A stretch of 64,000 nucleotides of DNA from Alloscardovia omnicolens DSM 21503 (GTDB lineage: Bacteria > Actinomycetota > Actinomycetes > Actinomycetales > Bifidobacteriaceae). The DNA lies in contig NZ_ATVB01000010.1 in assembly GCF_000420505.1 (NCBI RefSeq), positions 1 to 64,000 of the forward strand. The letters are read 5' to 3'. Position 1 is the first letter of the stretch. Each line of letters opens with the position of its first letter. The translations under genes were made by a program, and so were the position numbers. Positions 7,427 to 16,707 of the stretch are shown here, piece after piece. A model generated the notes under the pieces. It ran no database searches. It was not told where the DNA came from and was given only the letters and a program-made list of their open reading frames with translations.

Positions 7427-8094
7427 TGAATCAACGAGGACGTTTATTTTTATTGCGCCATGGTCAAACCATGTGGAGCGAAACAGGACAATATACCGGT
7501 CGAACGAATATCCCGCTAACTGCAGGGGGAGAGCAGCAGGCTGTGGCTGCAGGTCAGCGTTTGCGGGCGTTTGGCGCTCGCATAAAGAGCGAGAACGTGT
7601 ATGTATCGCCGCTGCGTCGCGCGCAGAAAACGGCTGAGCTTGCCGGCTTCTCTTCTTTTGTGGTCGATAATAATCTGGCTGAGTTTGATTACGGTCCAGC
7701 AGAAGGTCGCACGCGTGCTCAGATAGCAGCTGCTTTGGGCGCGGACACATGGAATATTTGGGATATTGGACCGTTGAACCTGCCAGAAGAGCTGCAAGGG
7801 ACGCGCGTAGAGAAGATCGATAACTTTGGCGACATCGAGGTCGTTGCGGGAGTTGGCGAGTCAGCGCATGAGGCTGCGGTACGCGTTTCTGAGCTGATCG
7901 ATAAGGTTATGCCGAAGCTGATGGCTGGTGAGGATGTTCTGTGTGTAGCCCACGCTCATATTTTGCGTATCTTGACGACGCAATGGCTTGATTTATTGCC
8001 AGAGCATGCGCGCAACTTCCGTTTGGATACGGCCCACTTCTGTGTGCTGGATTGGCATCATGAGGATAGGGTTGTGGCGTACTGGAATTTGTAG
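7426..8094 (+). CDS. Histidine phosphatase / phosphoglycerate mutase-like protein
   Basis: 222 residues. LLRHGQT at residues 9-15 is the catalytic RHG motif; GRTNIPLTAGGEQQA, SPLRRAQKTAEL, FDYGPAEGR and the second histidine in CVAHAHILR complete the family signature. Members dephosphorylate sugar phosphates or act as cofactor-dependent mutases; the substrate cannot be told from sequence. Start GTG at 7426 appears leaderless. A large hairpin at 8128-8190 ends the unit. Confidence 0.87.
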   Translation: MNQRGRLFLLRHGQTMWSETGQYTGRTNIPLTAGGEQQAVAAGQRLRAFGARIKSENVYVSPLRRAQKTAELAGFSSFVVDNNLAEFDYGPAEGRTRAQIAAALGADTWNIWDIGPLNLPEELQGTRVEKIDNFGDIEVVAGVGESAHEAAVRVSELIDKVMPKLMAGEDVLCVAHAHILRILTTQWLDLLPEHARNFRLDTAHFCVLDWHHEDRVVAYWNL

Positions 8095-8127
8095 AGGTTT
8101 CTCTTCTTTTTTGACGAGATTTTGACG

Positions 8128-8195
8128 ATTCACCTCGTACTACACGTTTAAGCCAAAAGTTTTGGCTTGTTTCTGTAGTACGAGGTGAATTGTTA
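8128..8195 (+). terminator. Long two-stem hairpin upstream of dnaK
   Basis: A 17-bp perfect inverted repeat (attcacctcgtactaca, 8128-8144; tgtagtacgaggtgaat, 8174-8190) encloses a second inverted repeat (aagccaaaa/ttttggctt). It probably terminates the phosphatase transcript and insulates dnaK. It could also be a palindromic repeat element; no second copy was noticed in the window. Confidence 0.6.
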
Positions 8196-8249
8196 TGTGG
8201 GTCAATCAAAATCTCCAAGAATCTCCGGGAATAAATTTGCCAAATAAAA

Positions 8250-8270
8250 GTTGAGTGATGTAGACTCAAG
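8250..8270 (+). promoter_or_regulatory. HAIR operator 1 (HspR site) of dnaK
   Basis: gTTGAGT-N7-ACTCAAG matches the HspR-binding HAIR consensus CTTGAGT-N7-ACTCAAG at 13 of 14 positions. It overlaps a plausible promoter (TTGCCA 8237-8242, TAGACT 8261-8266), so bound HspR would block RNA polymerase. Confidence 0.88.
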
Positions 8271-8286
8271 TTTAGGAAAGCAAAAA

Positions 8287-8307
8287 GTTGAGTATGAACA
8301 AATCAAC
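8287..8307 (+). promoter_or_regulatory. HAIR-like operator 2 of dnaK
   Basis: GTTGAGT-N7-AATCAAC is a second, degenerate HAIR-type inverted repeat, centred 37 bases downstream of the first (between the first and the dnaK start codon). Its arms are symmetric except for one base. A second HspR contact is inferred from the spacing and context. Confidence 0.6.
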
Positions 8308-8368
8308 TTTGAAGCTTTGATGAACGAGAAACGTAAAACGCAAAGACTTATAAGAAAGGATACACATT

Positions 8369-10243
8369 ATGGGTCGCGCAGTAGGTATTGATTTAGGTAC
8401 AACAAACTCCTGCATTGCAACATTGGAAGGTGGTCAGCCAACCGTTATCGTAAACGCAGAAGGCTCCCGCACCACGCCATCGGTTGTTGCTTTTAGCAAG
8501 TCCGGCGAAATCATTGTTGGCGACGTAGCAAAGCGTCAGGCGGTTACGAACGTAGATCGCACCATCTCCTCGGTAAAGCGTCATATGGGTACCGATTGGA
8601 CCGTAAAGATTGACGACAAGGAATGGACTCCACAGGAGATTTCCGCTCAGATTCTTATGAAGCTCAAGCGTGATGCCGAGGCATACCTCGGCGAGCCAGT
8701 AACCGATGCAGTTATTACCTGCCCTGCATACTTCAACGATGCTCAGCGTCAGGCAACTAAGGATGCTGGTACCATCGCTGGCTTGAACGTGCTTCGTATT
8801 ATTAACGAGCCAACCGCAGCAGCTTTGGCTTACGGCCTCGAAAAGGGCAAGGAAGACGAACGTATTCTCGTCTTCGATTTGGGTGGTGGTACCTTCGATG
8901 TGTCCCTGCTTGAAATTGGTAAGGATGATGAGGATGGCTTTGCAACCATCCAGGTTCAGGCAACCAATGGTGATAACAAGCTCGGTGGTGACGATTGGGA
9001 TCAGGCTATTATCGACTGGATCGTAACCGAAGTTAAGAACAAGTACGGTGTAGATGTTTCTAAAGATAAGATTGCAACTCGCCGCTTGAAGGAAGCAGCT
9101 GAGCAGGCAAAGAAGGAGCTGAGCTCCTCAACATCCACCACAATTTCTCAGCAGTACTTGGCTATGGCTCCTGACGGAACTCCAGTACATTTGGATGAGA
9201 CTTTGACCCGTGCAAAGTTCGAAGAAATGACTTCTCATCTCTTGGAACGCACCCGCAAGCCATTCAATGCAGTACTTGCAGACTCTGGTATTTCTGTATC
9301 TCAGATTGACCATGTGGTGCTCGTAGGTGGTTCTACTCGTATGCCAGCCGTGCAGGAACTCGTAAAGGAGCTTACTGGCGGTCGCGAAGCTAACAAGTCC
9401 GTAAACCCAGATGAGGTAGTGGCGGTTGGTGCAGCAGTTCAGTCCGGTGTTATTAAGGGCGACCGTAAGGACGTTTTGCTTATTGACGTTACCCCATTGA
9501 GCCTTGGTATTGAAACCAAGGGCGGCATTATGACTAAGCTGATTGAACGCAACACTGCTATTCCAACCAAGCGCAGCGAAGTCTTCTCTACTGCAGAAGA
9601 TAATCAGCCAAGCGTTTTGATTCAGGTTTACCAGGGTGAGCGTGAATTCGCTCGCGATAACAAGCCACTGGGAACCTTCGAATTGGGCGGTATCGCTCCA
9701 GCACCTCATGGTGTGCCACAGATTGAAGTAACCTTCGATATTGATGCAAACGGTATTGTGCACGTATCTGCAAAGGATAAGGGCACAGGTAAGGAACAGT
9801 CTGTAACCATTTCCGGCGGTTCCGGCCTCGATAAGGACGAAATCGATCGCATGGTGAAGGAAGCTCAGTCTCACGAAGCAGAAGATAAGAAGCGTCGTGA
9901 AGAAGTGGATACCCGCAACCAGGCTGAAGCATTTGCATATCAGACTGAAAAGCTTGTTTCTGAGAACAAGGATAAGATTTCCGAAGAACTTGCTTCCGAT
10001 GTAACCGCTAAGACCAATGCTTTGAAGGAAGCCTTGAAGGGCGAGGATATCGAAGCTATTAAGGCTGCACAGTCTGAGCTGATGACTGCTGCACAGAAGA
10101 TTGGTGAGTCTTTGTACTCCCAGCAGCAGGCAGAAGGTGCAGCAGGTGCTGCCGGCGCTGGTGCAGCAGGAAACGGTGCTGCAAACAATGGCGGCGATGA
10201 TGATGTAGTAGATGCTGAAGTAGTGGACGACGACAAGGAATAA
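8369..10243 (+). CDS. dnaK: Chaperone protein DnaK (Hsp70)
   Basis: A 624-residue ATP-dependent chaperone. The N-terminus [14 protein letters not shown] is the Hsp70 phosphate-1 loop; VPAYFND-like [35 protein letters not shown] (phosphate 2) and [17 protein letters not shown] (adenosine) follow. The substrate-binding domain starts around 370 with [14 protein letters not shown]. The C-terminal tail is Ala/Gly-rich and ends in an acidic segment. RBS agaaagga precedes ATG 8369. It is the first gene of dnaK-grpE-dnaJ-hspR and works with GrpE (nucleotide exchange) and DnaJ (ATPase stimulation) in folding. Control is by HspR through the two HAIR sites. Confidence 0.98.
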   Translation: MGRAVGIDLGTTNSCIATLEGGQPTVIVNAEGSRTTPSVVAFSKSGEIIVGDVAKRQAVTNVDRTISSVKRHMGTDWTVKIDDKEWTPQEISAQILMKLKRDAEAYLGEPVTDAVITCPAYFNDAQRQATKDAGTIAGLNVLRIINEPTAAALAYGLEKGKEDERILVFDLGGGTFDVSLLEIGKDDEDGFATIQVQATNGDNKLGGDDWDQAIIDWIVTEVKNKYGVDVSKDKIATRRLKEAAEQAKKELSSSTSTTISQQYLAMAPDGTPVHLDETLTRAKFEEMTSHLLERTRKPFNAVLADSGISVSQIDHVVLVGGSTRMPAVQELVKELTGGREANKSVNPDEVVAVGAAVQSGVIKGDRKDVLLIDVTPLSLGIETKGGIMTKLIERNTAIPTKRSEVFSTAEDNQPSVLIQVYQGEREFARDNKPLGTFELGGIAPAPHGVPQIEVTFDIDANGIVHVSAKDKGTGKEQSVTISGGSGLDKDEIDRMVKEAQSHEAEDKKRREEVDTRNQAEAFAYQTEKLVSENKDKISEELASDVTAKTNALKEALKGEDIEAIKAAQSELMTAAQKIGESLYSQQQAEGAAGAAGAGAAGNGAANNGGDDDVVDAEVVDDDKE

Positions 10244-10244
10244 T

Positions 10245-10889
10245 ATGTCTGAATTCAATACAGAGGACTATGTGAACGGTATGGATGATGTGGATAAGCT
10301 TGCCAATCAAGAGAAGGTTGAACAGACTGATCACACGTCTCCTGCCGAGCAGGTAGAGGAAACTGAGAAAGCTTCTGAACCATCACAAGAGAACTCCCAA
10401 GAACAGTCTCAAGACGCTCAGTCTCAAGACGCGAGCGAAGACAGTCTTACCCCGCTCGGTAAAGCGAAAGCAGAAGCAGCTGAGTATCTCGAAGCTCTTC
10501 AGCGTGAACGCGCTGCTTTTGTGAACTTCCGTAACCGAGTATCCAAAGAGCAGGATCGTTACCGCGAACATGGCGTGGTTGATGTGCTCACAGCATTACT
10601 TCCAGCTCTTGACGATATTGATCGTATTCGCGCGAACTCGCAGATGGATGACTCTTTCAAGGCAGTAGCTGCCAAGATAGATAAGACTTTCGAAAAGTTT
10701 GGCGTAGAAAAATTCGGTGAGGCAGGCGAGGACTTCGATCCAACGCATCACGAGGGCATTTTGCGCAAGCCAGATGCCGATGCTTCACACGAAACGGTTG
10801 ATACTGTGGTGGAAGCTGGCTACAAGATAGGCGACCGAGTTATTCGAGCAGCTCGCGTTGTTGTAGCAGTTCCTCAAGATAACGAGTAA
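10245..10889 (+). CDS. grpE: GrpE nucleotide exchange factor
   Basis: 214 residues; the first 75 are acidic and Gln/Ser-rich and probably disordered. The GrpE core begins near AEYLEALQRERAAFVNFRNRVSKEQDRYREHG, a long dimerising helix, followed by VLTALLPALDDIDRI and the beta domain with FDPTHHEGILR and GYKIGDRVIRAARVVVA. It releases ADP from DnaK. The ATG is one base after the dnaK stop, so translation is coupled. A hairpin at 10897-10924 follows. Confidence 0.96.
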   Translation: MSEFNTEDYVNGMDDVDKLANQEKVEQTDHTSPAEQVEETEKASEPSQENSQEQSQDAQSQDASEDSLTPLGKAKAEAAEYLEALQRERAAFVNFRNRVSKEQDRYREHGVVDVLTALLPALDDIDRIRANSQMDDSFKAVAAKIDKTFEKFGVEKFGEAGEDFDPTHHEGILRKPDADASHETVDTVVEAGYKIGDRVIRAARVVVAVPQDNE

Positions 10890-10896
10890 AGAAAGT

Positions 10897-10930
10897 ATGG
10901 CGGTTGGCTACGGTCAGCCGCCATTATTCT
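10897..10930 (+). terminator. Hairpin in the grpE-dnaJ gap
   Basis: atggcgg (10897-10903) and ccgccat (10918-10924) pair around a G/C-containing loop and are followed by tattct. As dnaJ and hspR lie downstream in the same operon, this is more likely an attenuating or processing hairpin than a full terminator. Confidence 0.5.
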
Positions 10931-10991
10931 AAAAGTGTTCTTAAACGTGTGTATAACAAAAACAGCTGTGTATAACCAGTAAGGAGGAGTC

Positions 10992-12005
10992 ATGGCTGAA
11001 CAAGATTGGCTAGGAAAAGACTTCTACGCAGTTCTGGGAGTCTCTAAAGATGCTGATGATAAAGAAATATCAAAAGCTTTCCGTAAATTAGCGCGAAAAT
11101 ATCATCCGGATTCTCATCCAGGAGATGCCGCTGCCGAGGAAAAATTTAAGGAAATTTCCGAAGCATACGAAGTGCTGAGCAATAAAACAGAACGTCAAAA
11201 ATACGATGCAATCCGCTCTTTCGGTGCTGGAGGCGCTCGCTTTGCAGGCGGATCGGGGGCTGGCGGATACGAAGATATTTTCGGTTCAATGTTCGGCGGC
11301 ATGGGGTCAGGTCATGGCGGATACTCGTCCATGAACTTCGGCGGCATTAATCTCGAAGATTTAATGGCGCAAGCTCAAGGTGGCTTTGGTGGTAATCCGT
11401 ACGGTCAGCCGCGTCGTTCCGGTTTTTCTTCATATAATCCGTATGAACCGCAACCTGAACCTGTTAAAGGTGAAGATCGTAAGGCAAGCGTGAGCTTAAG
11501 CTTTGAAAAAGCTGTGCGAGGCGCGACGGTATCGCTCAATATTAAAGGGGAAAGTTTCAAAACTAAAGTTCCAGCAGGTATTCATGATGGCCAAAAAATT
11601 CGTGTTGCTGGCAAAGGTAAGCCGGGAACTAATGGCGGAGCACACGGAGATCTGTATTTAACTGTGCAAGTTAAAGACGACCCAGTTTTCCATATGGAAG
11701 GCATTGATTTAGTGCGTTCCGTGCCGGTTACTGTGGCTGAAGCAGCTTTAGGTGCGAAGATTTCTGTGCGTGATTTTGCCGGAGAGCAGGTTGAAGTAAA
11801 AGTACCGTCTGGCTCAACAACAGGTACGCAAGTGTGCGTGAAAAAGCATGGAGTAAAAACAAAGAAAGCAACTGGCGATTTGATTGTGCGCTTGGACGTG
11901 CAGATACCTACGAAGCTTGGCTCGGACTATAAGAAAGCAGTTAAGGCTTTTGACGAGGCTACTGCTGATTTTTCTGAAGAGATTGCACAGCAACGCTTAA
12001 GCTAG
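10992..12005 (+). CDS. dnaJ: DnaJ-type co-chaperone without zinc finger
   Basis: 337 residues. The J domain (DFYAVLGVSKDADDKEISKAFRKLARKYHPDSHPGD...) has the HPD motif near residues 39-41. A Gly/Phe-rich region (about 77-150) follows, then the two C-terminal beta domains (VSLSFEKAVRGATVSLNI; VPVTVAEAALGAKISV). The CxxCxGxG zinc centre of DnaJ is absent, so this is the CbpA/DnaJ1 architecture usual in the actinobacterial dnaK operon. It stimulates the DnaK ATPase and delivers substrates. RBS aaggagg is nine bases from ATG. Confidence 0.94.
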   Translation: MAEQDWLGKDFYAVLGVSKDADDKEISKAFRKLARKYHPDSHPGDAAAEEKFKEISEAYEVLSNKTERQKYDAIRSFGAGGARFAGGSGAGGYEDIFGSMFGGMGSGHGGYSSMNFGGINLEDLMAQAQGGFGGNPYGQPRRSGFSSYNPYEPQPEPVKGEDRKASVSLSFEKAVRGATVSLNIKGESFKTKVPAGIHDGQKIRVAGKGKPGTNGGAHGDLYLTVQVKDDPVFHMEGIDLVRSVPVTVAEAALGAKISVRDFAGEQVEVKVPSGSTTGTQVCVKKHGVKTKKATGDLIVRLDVQIPTKLGSDYKKAVKAFDEATADFSEEIAQQRLS

Positions 12006-12109
12006 GATCTGCTTGCATAGCGATGCTCAGAGAGAACCTTCTCGAAAAGACAAGCAGCAGAGCGCTATGATCGTAAGAGAAGAAAACTGACGGATAAGGA
12101 TGAGACAGA

Positions 12110-12796
12110 ATGGCACGGCTTGATAGGCAAACCAAACAAGCGTATATTGCGTGCGCTCAGGCAATAACCGAGGGGCGCATAGACCTTGATGCTGCTGATG
12201 CTTCTGGGTTCAGCGTTGATCAACCCGTGTTTTCTGTCTCTCAAGCAGCTCAACTTGTTATTATTCATCCGCAAACATTGCGTCAATACGACCGTTTAGG
12301 ATTAGTTGTTCCGCAACGTACAGAAGGCGGCTCTCGCCGTTATGCATTACGTGATATTGATCGACTTATGCTCACCCAACATTTAGTTCAAGATGAGTCG
12401 ATTAATTTAGCAGGTGTTTCGCGCATTTTGCAGTTAATGGAAGAAAATCGCCAACTGCGCAGACAGGTACGTCGTCTAAAGCAGCCAGAAGGAGCAAGTG
12501 TCTTTACTGCAGGTATGGATGGGGAAGTGGTGGAAATTCTGCGTTCGAACCGCGAGCGGGCGCAGGCGATGGCTCAGGCGCGTGGTCTTGGCGTGCATAC
12601 TGCGGGTGAAGATGGTGTGGAACGTGTGGGAGCACATGGTGTGCGCCCTGCTCGAGGTCGATTTTTGCCACGGGGAGCCTCGGCGAGCTTTACGAGAGAA
12701 CTGACGTCAGCGCCGAGTGAAGATGTTCTTGGCTCTGATGAGGACTTTAATGTGCCTTTTACTCAGGTTTCTCAGGAATATTCCCAACTGTATTAG
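12110..12796 (+). CDS. hspR: HspR, MerR-family heat-shock repressor
   Basis: 228 residues. The MerR winged helix at about 40-105 holds VFSVSQAAQLVIIHPQTLRQYDRLGLVVPQRTEGGSRRYALRDIDRL and INLAGVSRILQLMEE, the HspR signature. HspR binds HAIR inverted repeats with DnaK as co-repressor, and this gene is the last of the dnaK operon, closing the loop; sites are visible upstream of dnaK and clpB. There is an N-terminal extension of some 38 residues and a long C-terminal tail (about 150-228) beyond the usual HspR core; the tail looks disordered. Confidence 0.93.
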   Translation: MARLDRQTKQAYIACAQAITEGRIDLDAADASGFSVDQPVFSVSQAAQLVIIHPQTLRQYDRLGLVVPQRTEGGSRRYALRDIDRLMLTQHLVQDESINLAGVSRILQLMEENRQLRRQVRRLKQPEGASVFTAGMDGEVVEILRSNRERAQAMAQARGLGVHTAGEDGVERVGAHGVRPARGRFLPRGASASFTRELTSAPSEDVLGSDEDFNVPFTQVSQEYSQLY

Positions 12797-13122
12797 ATAG
12801 GCTCTTGGGATTTTAGCATAGCCTAGTTTGGCTCGTTGTATTTGCTTATTCTTGCGGCAGATGGGAGCTTGAGCGGTTCATAGAACATGACTTGCTCTAG
12901 CACTTCATGATTCGCACATGAACGAGGACTTCAATCATTGTAAAAGTGGACGTGAGTATTGTGCGCGTGCAACGCTAGCAGCTTTCAGGAACGTATGAGA
13001 GCTGATATCACATGAAAAATCGACGCCAAAGTTGTGAGCGCTCCGTGCTCACAACTTTGGCGCACCTGCAACCCACAAACCTACAAAATCCGCTAAGTCA
13101 GATGAACCATTAAACAGAGAAA
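12797..13122. terminator. hspR/lacI convergent gap with 16-bp hairpin
   Basis: The 326-base gap holds no ORF. A perfect 16-bp stem (cgccaaagttgtgagc, 13024-13039; complement 13047-13062, loop gctccgt) lies between the convergent hspR and lacI genes and is best read as a bidirectional terminator. The rest shows nothing I can assign. Confidence 0.72.
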
Positions 13123-14133
13123 TCACTGCACAGTTGGTGAAGCTGTTGTATTGCGCACAAGCAACTGAACCGGCACAATATCGTGTGTGGCAGCCGAGTT
13201 GTCTCCCTCAATTAAACGTAATGCTTTGTGCGCTGCTTCCATGGCCAAATCAAGTGGCTTTTGCTTAATTGTGCTCAATCCCACCTCTCCTGAGAAGGTG
13301 GAATTATCGTAGCCTAATACCGAAATATCTGATGGAATGCTCATTCCCAGTTCGCGATACTTAAAAATAAAAGGAATGGCTAAAGAGTCTTGGTGGAAGA
13401 ACAAAGCTGTAGAACGACCAGCATCCGTAGTCATGATTTGAGAATATACAGCATCAAAAACATCATCTCCGTTAGGAATAGTAACCAACGAAAAACTCAG
13501 ATTCTCGCGCTTACAAGCTTCTTTGAAACCATCAACACGTGACCATGAGCTAAAATGGAGTTCTCGCTCAAATTCTTCGAAGCAGTACGTTAAATGAGTG
13601 TGTCCTAATTGTTTTAAGTAACGCACGCCAATAGAGGTGCCTTCATAATCATCAATACTTACCGAAGCTGTATAGCCAAGCGTATCGGCAACATTGATGC
13701 CGACAATAGGCAGATGGGCATCTTGTAAACGTGTGACTTCATCGGAACTAATACCGAAAGAAGACACCACAACAGCATCTACATTGCCGCGTAGAGGAAG
13801 CGTGTCAAAGAACTCTTTTCTCTCTTCCAAAGTAGTAATAGGGAAGATAATTAAATCGTAATGAGCTGTGCGGAAGACGTTGTTTAAGCCCTCAATAATA
13901 CGTCCTGTGAACCAGTCAATCTTGCTTGATCCCACAAGAAAAGCAATACGTTTAGCTTGTCCGGATTTTAAGACCCCCGCCGAGCGAGAAATATAGAAGT
14001 CAAGAGATTCTGCCACTGCGAGGACTTTGGTGCGTGTTTTGTTAGAAACTCGATCTGGGTGAGAAAATACTCGAGAGACGGTAGCAGTGGAAACGCCTGC
14101 AGCTTGTGCAACATCACTGATACTTGCTTTCAT
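13123..14133 (-). CDS. LacI-family transcriptional regulator of the GH31 cassette
   Basis: 336 residues. The N-terminal helix-turn-helix ISDVAQAAGVSTATVSRVFSHPDRVSNKTR (about 4-34) and hinge are followed by a periplasmic-binding-protein-like effector domain (IAFLVGSSKIDWFTG..., ISVLGYDNSTFSGEVGLSTIKQKP). It likely represses the divergent importer/GH31 genes until a sugar binds. A palindrome tgtaaccggttaca lies in the intergenic region. RBS gagaggg precedes ATG 14133. Confidence 0.9.
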   Translation of the reverse strand: MKASISDVAQAAGVSTATVSRVFSHPDRVSNKTRTKVLAVAESLDFYISRSAGVLKSGQAKRIAFLVGSSKIDWFTGRIIEGLNNVFRTAHYDLIIFPITTLEERKEFFDTLPLRGNVDAVVVSSFGISSDEVTRLQDAHLPIVGINVADTLGYTASVSIDDYEGTSIGVRYLKQLGHTHLTYCFEEFERELHFSSWSRVDGFKEACKRENLSFSLVTIPNGDDVFDAVYSQIMTTDAGRSTALFFHQDSLAIPFIFKYRELGMSIPSDISVLGYDNSTFSGEVGLSTIKQKPLDLAMEAAHKALRLIEGDNSAATHDIVPVQLLVRNTTASPTVQ

Positions 14134-14215
14134 TATGCCCTCTCTAGTCCTCTCGTATTTTCATGGCTCGACACGCCGTGTGCTACAGAAATAGTATCAC
14201 AAAAGCCTTGAAAAA

Positions 14216-14229
14216 TGTAACCGGTTACA
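14216..14229. promoter_or_regulatory. LacI-type operator palindrome
   Basis: TGTAACCGGTTACA is a 14-bp perfect palindrome with the central CG typical of LacI-family operators. It sits 83 bases from the lacI start and 112 bases from the binding-protein start, so it could control both directions. Confidence 0.72.
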
Positions 14230-14290
14230 AATTAACATAAAAAATGTAATGAATTTTGCAAAAGATGCTTCCATAGTTACAAACAAAGTG

Positions 14291-14317
14291 TATAATTAGA
14301 TGTGCAAGAAATTGCAC
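14291..14317 (+). promoter_or_regulatory. -10 box and inverted repeat of the importer operon
   Basis: TATAAT at 14291-14296 is a perfect -10 box; a clear -35 box is missing. Immediately downstream gtgcaa-gaaa-ttgcac (14302-14317) forms a perfect 6-bp inverted repeat at the expected transcript start. It may be a second repressor site or a 5' stem. Confidence 0.55.
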
Positions 14318-14340
14318 TTACATTGAGGTAAGGAGAGGAA

Positions 14341-15726
14341 ATGCAATTAAAAAAGATGGCGGCAGGTGCAATTGCAACCGTTAGCATTATTTCTATGCTG
14401 GGTGCATGCTCGAGTGCTGCGAAGGGCGTAACAGATACCAAGAAAGATAAAGGGTTGGATGTTATCGGTACAAATATTAAGTACGATCCAAATCACTTGG
14501 TGAATAATGGAAAGCCAATTACACTCGAGTATTGGACATGGTCCGATAGCGGTGTTGATCCTGTTTATCAGCTGTCCAAGGACTATTCCAAGATCTATCC
14601 GAACGTTACTATTAAGATTAAGAAGCAAACCTGGGAAGATTATTGGACAAAGTTGCCGTTGCAGCTCAAGGGCAAGAATGGTCCTGCAGTCTTTAACGTG
14701 CATAATTCTTATGATTCTGTTATTCGCCCATACGCTGCTGATTATGACATTGACAAGGCTCAGCTCGATGCAGATTATCCAACAGCATCGGCGCACGAAG
14801 ATGAAAACGGCAAAGTAAAGTATATCGATTCCGTTATTAATACGGGCAATATTTACTACAACAAAACCATGTGGAAAGATGCTGGTTTAACCGATGCAGA
14901 TATTCCAACAACATGGGATGAATTCGTTACTGTGGCTAAGAAGCTCACCAAGTTTGATGGTTCCAAAATGACTCAGGCTGGCTTCAATATTAACGGTGGC
15001 GCTTATTCAGCAATTTACCAAGGCTTGAACTATCAGAAGGGCGAGCTGCTCTTTGATTCCACTGGTAAGAAGGCAAACTATAACAACAAAGCTACGAAAG
15101 AAAATATGCAGTTCCTCAAGGATTTGTATGAGAAAGATAAAGTAGGCTCTGCTGATTTTGGTAATGAGTATTCGGATTCCTTCGGTCAAGGTCAAACTGC
15201 AATGGTTTATGCATGGGGTTGGCTTGAAGGAACTATGAAAGACAAGTATCCAGATATTGATTACGGTGTATTTGCTACCCCAACCTTCAGTAAAGATACT
15301 CCTTTTGCTTATGATCGCTATAACGGTGAATCAACTCCAGGTATTAATAAGAATCAGTCTAAGGAACAGCAAGCAGTTGCTCAGGACTTTGTGAAGTACT
15401 TGCTGGCAAACGATGATTACGTGCGTAAATCTGTTGAGGGATTGAACTCCTTCCCAGCTAAAGCAAACCTTCAAAATGACCCAGAAATTTTGAAGAGCCC
15501 TGTTATGCAGGCTATTCAACCGCGTGTATCGCGCTTAATTTGGCCTGGTCCAGCTCCTGCAACAGTAGAAACTTCTGGCAAAGTTGCTTTCGAAAATGTT
15601 ATGCATAATGGCATGTCTATTGATGAGGCTGTGAAAGAAGGTCAATCAACAATGGACAAGGATATGAAGGGGTCGAACTTCATGTCGGCAGAAAGTAAGT
15701 ACGAGTTCTACGACGAGCATAAGTAA
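14341..15726 (+). CDS. Sugar ABC transporter substrate-binding lipoprotein
   Basis: 461 residues. Lipobox LGAC places the lipidated Cys at residue 23. The mature part is a family-1 solute-binding protein (LEYWTWSDSG..., YPNVTIKIKKQTWEDYWTKLPLQL, TWDEFVTVAKKLTKFDG, AMVYAWGWLEGTMK). It captures an oligosaccharide outside the cell for the two permeases encoded next. RBS aaggagagg. The linked GH31 enzyme suggests an alpha-glucoside or similar substrate; this is inference. Confidence 0.9.
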   Translation: MQLKKMAAGAIATVSIISMLGACSSAAKGVTDTKKDKGLDVIGTNIKYDPNHLVNNGKPITLEYWTWSDSGVDPVYQLSKDYSKIYPNVTIKIKKQTWEDYWTKLPLQLKGKNGPAVFNVHNSYDSVIRPYAADYDIDKAQLDADYPTASAHEDENGKVKYIDSVINTGNIYYNKTMWKDAGLTDADIPTTWDEFVTVAKKLTKFDGSKMTQAGFNINGGAYSAIYQGLNYQKGELLFDSTGKKANYNNKATKENMQFLKDLYEKDKVGSADFGNEYSDSFGQGQTAMVYAWGWLEGTMKDKYPDIDYGVFATPTFSKDTPFAYDRYNGESTPGINKNQSKEQQAVAQDFVKYLLANDDYVRKSVEGLNSFPAKANLQNDPEILKSPVMQAIQPRVSRLIWPGPAPATVETSGKVAFENVMHNGMSIDEAVKEGQSTMDKDMKGSNFMSAESKYEFYDEHK

Positions 15727-15804
15727 AACCGTAGGTGCAGTGCGGGGAAGTGAAGGCTTCCCCGCACATAATGACAGACGTGTTAAGCGGTTAGGGGAGA
15801 GAAG

Positions 15805-16707
15805 ATGAATAAGAAAGGTTCATTCGCGAGTGCTGGACGCTCAGTTTTATCGCGAATTTTTACCTTGAGGAATATGGCGGTTACTTTCCTCGTTGTGTAT
15901 TTTGCTATCTTTTTAGCGTATCCAATTTTTAAGGCGTTTGCGGGAAGTCTGCATAATTGGAACCCTCTCAACGATACATATGAGTGGGTTGGATTTGAAA
16001 ACTATACAGATATTTTTACCGATAAGCTGTTTTGGACATCCATGGCGAATACGGGAGTATTCTTGGGATGGTCCACAGTATTTCGAGTAGTTCTTGGTTT
16101 AGGTTTGGCATTGTTACTGAGCTCACGTCTTGTGCGCGCGAAAGATACATTGCGTGGATTGTTCTACATGCCAACTATTACGCCACTTGTAGCAGTGAGT
16201 TTCGTATGGTTATGGATGTTTGATCCGCAGTTCGGCATGATCGATAAAGTAACTGGTCTGCATATTAACTGGTTGCACGATTCCAAGTGGGCTATGCCTG
16301 CTGTGATTATTATGACAATCTGGAAAGATTTTGGTTATGCTACCGTGCTGTATTTAGCAGGTATTATGAATCTTCCTCGCGATGTGTATGAGGCAGCCTC
16401 GATTGATGGTGCTAATAGCGTGCAGACTTTCTTCCGCATCACCTTGCCTTTGCTTAAATCCACCACGTTATTCATTGTTATTACTTCTATGATTAGCTAT
16501 TTGCAAGCCTATGTGCAGTTCTTGGTTATGACAGAAGGCGGTCCAGGAACTTCTACATATACTATTAGCTATTTAATTTTTGATCAGGCATTTAATAAGA
16601 ATAATTTTGGTATTGCATCTGCTCAGGCTGTTGTTTTATTCCTCTTTACGGGAATTCTTACATACATCATGTTTAAGGTCTCGGGCGATACGGAGGTGTT
16701 GTCATGA
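15805..16707 (+). CDS. Sugar ABC transporter permease (MalF-like)
   Basis: 300 residues, six predicted membrane helices. The EAA loop reads YEAASIDGANSVQTFFRITLPLLKSTT, the contact site for the ATPase. It forms a heterodimer with the next permease; their genes overlap by four bases (ATGA). RBS aggggag. No ATP-binding subunit is encoded nearby, as is usual for actinobacterial importers that share one ATPase (MsiK type). Confidence 0.93.
   Translation: MNKKGSFASAGRSVLSRIFTLRNMAVTFLVVYFAIFLAYPIFKAFAGSLHNWNPLNDTYEWVGFENYTDIFTDKLFWTSMANTGVFLGWSTVFRVVLGLGLALLLSSRLVRAKDTLRGLFYMPTITPLVAVSFVWLWMFDPQFGMIDKVTGLHINWLHDSKWAMPAVIIMTIWKDFGYATVLYLAGIMNLPRDVYEAASIDGANSVQTFFRITLPLLKSTTLFIVITSMISYLQAYVQFLVMTEGGPGTSTYTISYLIFDQAFNKNNFGIASAQAVVLFLFTGILTYIMFKVSGDTEVLS

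Noticed and set aside
8128-8190. Insertion-sequence terminal repeats
   Set aside because: The arms are only 29 bases apart and no transposase frame lies between or beside them.
9128-10258. 376-residue open frame antisense to dnaK
   Set aside because: It mirrors the dnaK codon pattern, has no family motif or ribosome binding site, and dnaK is certain.
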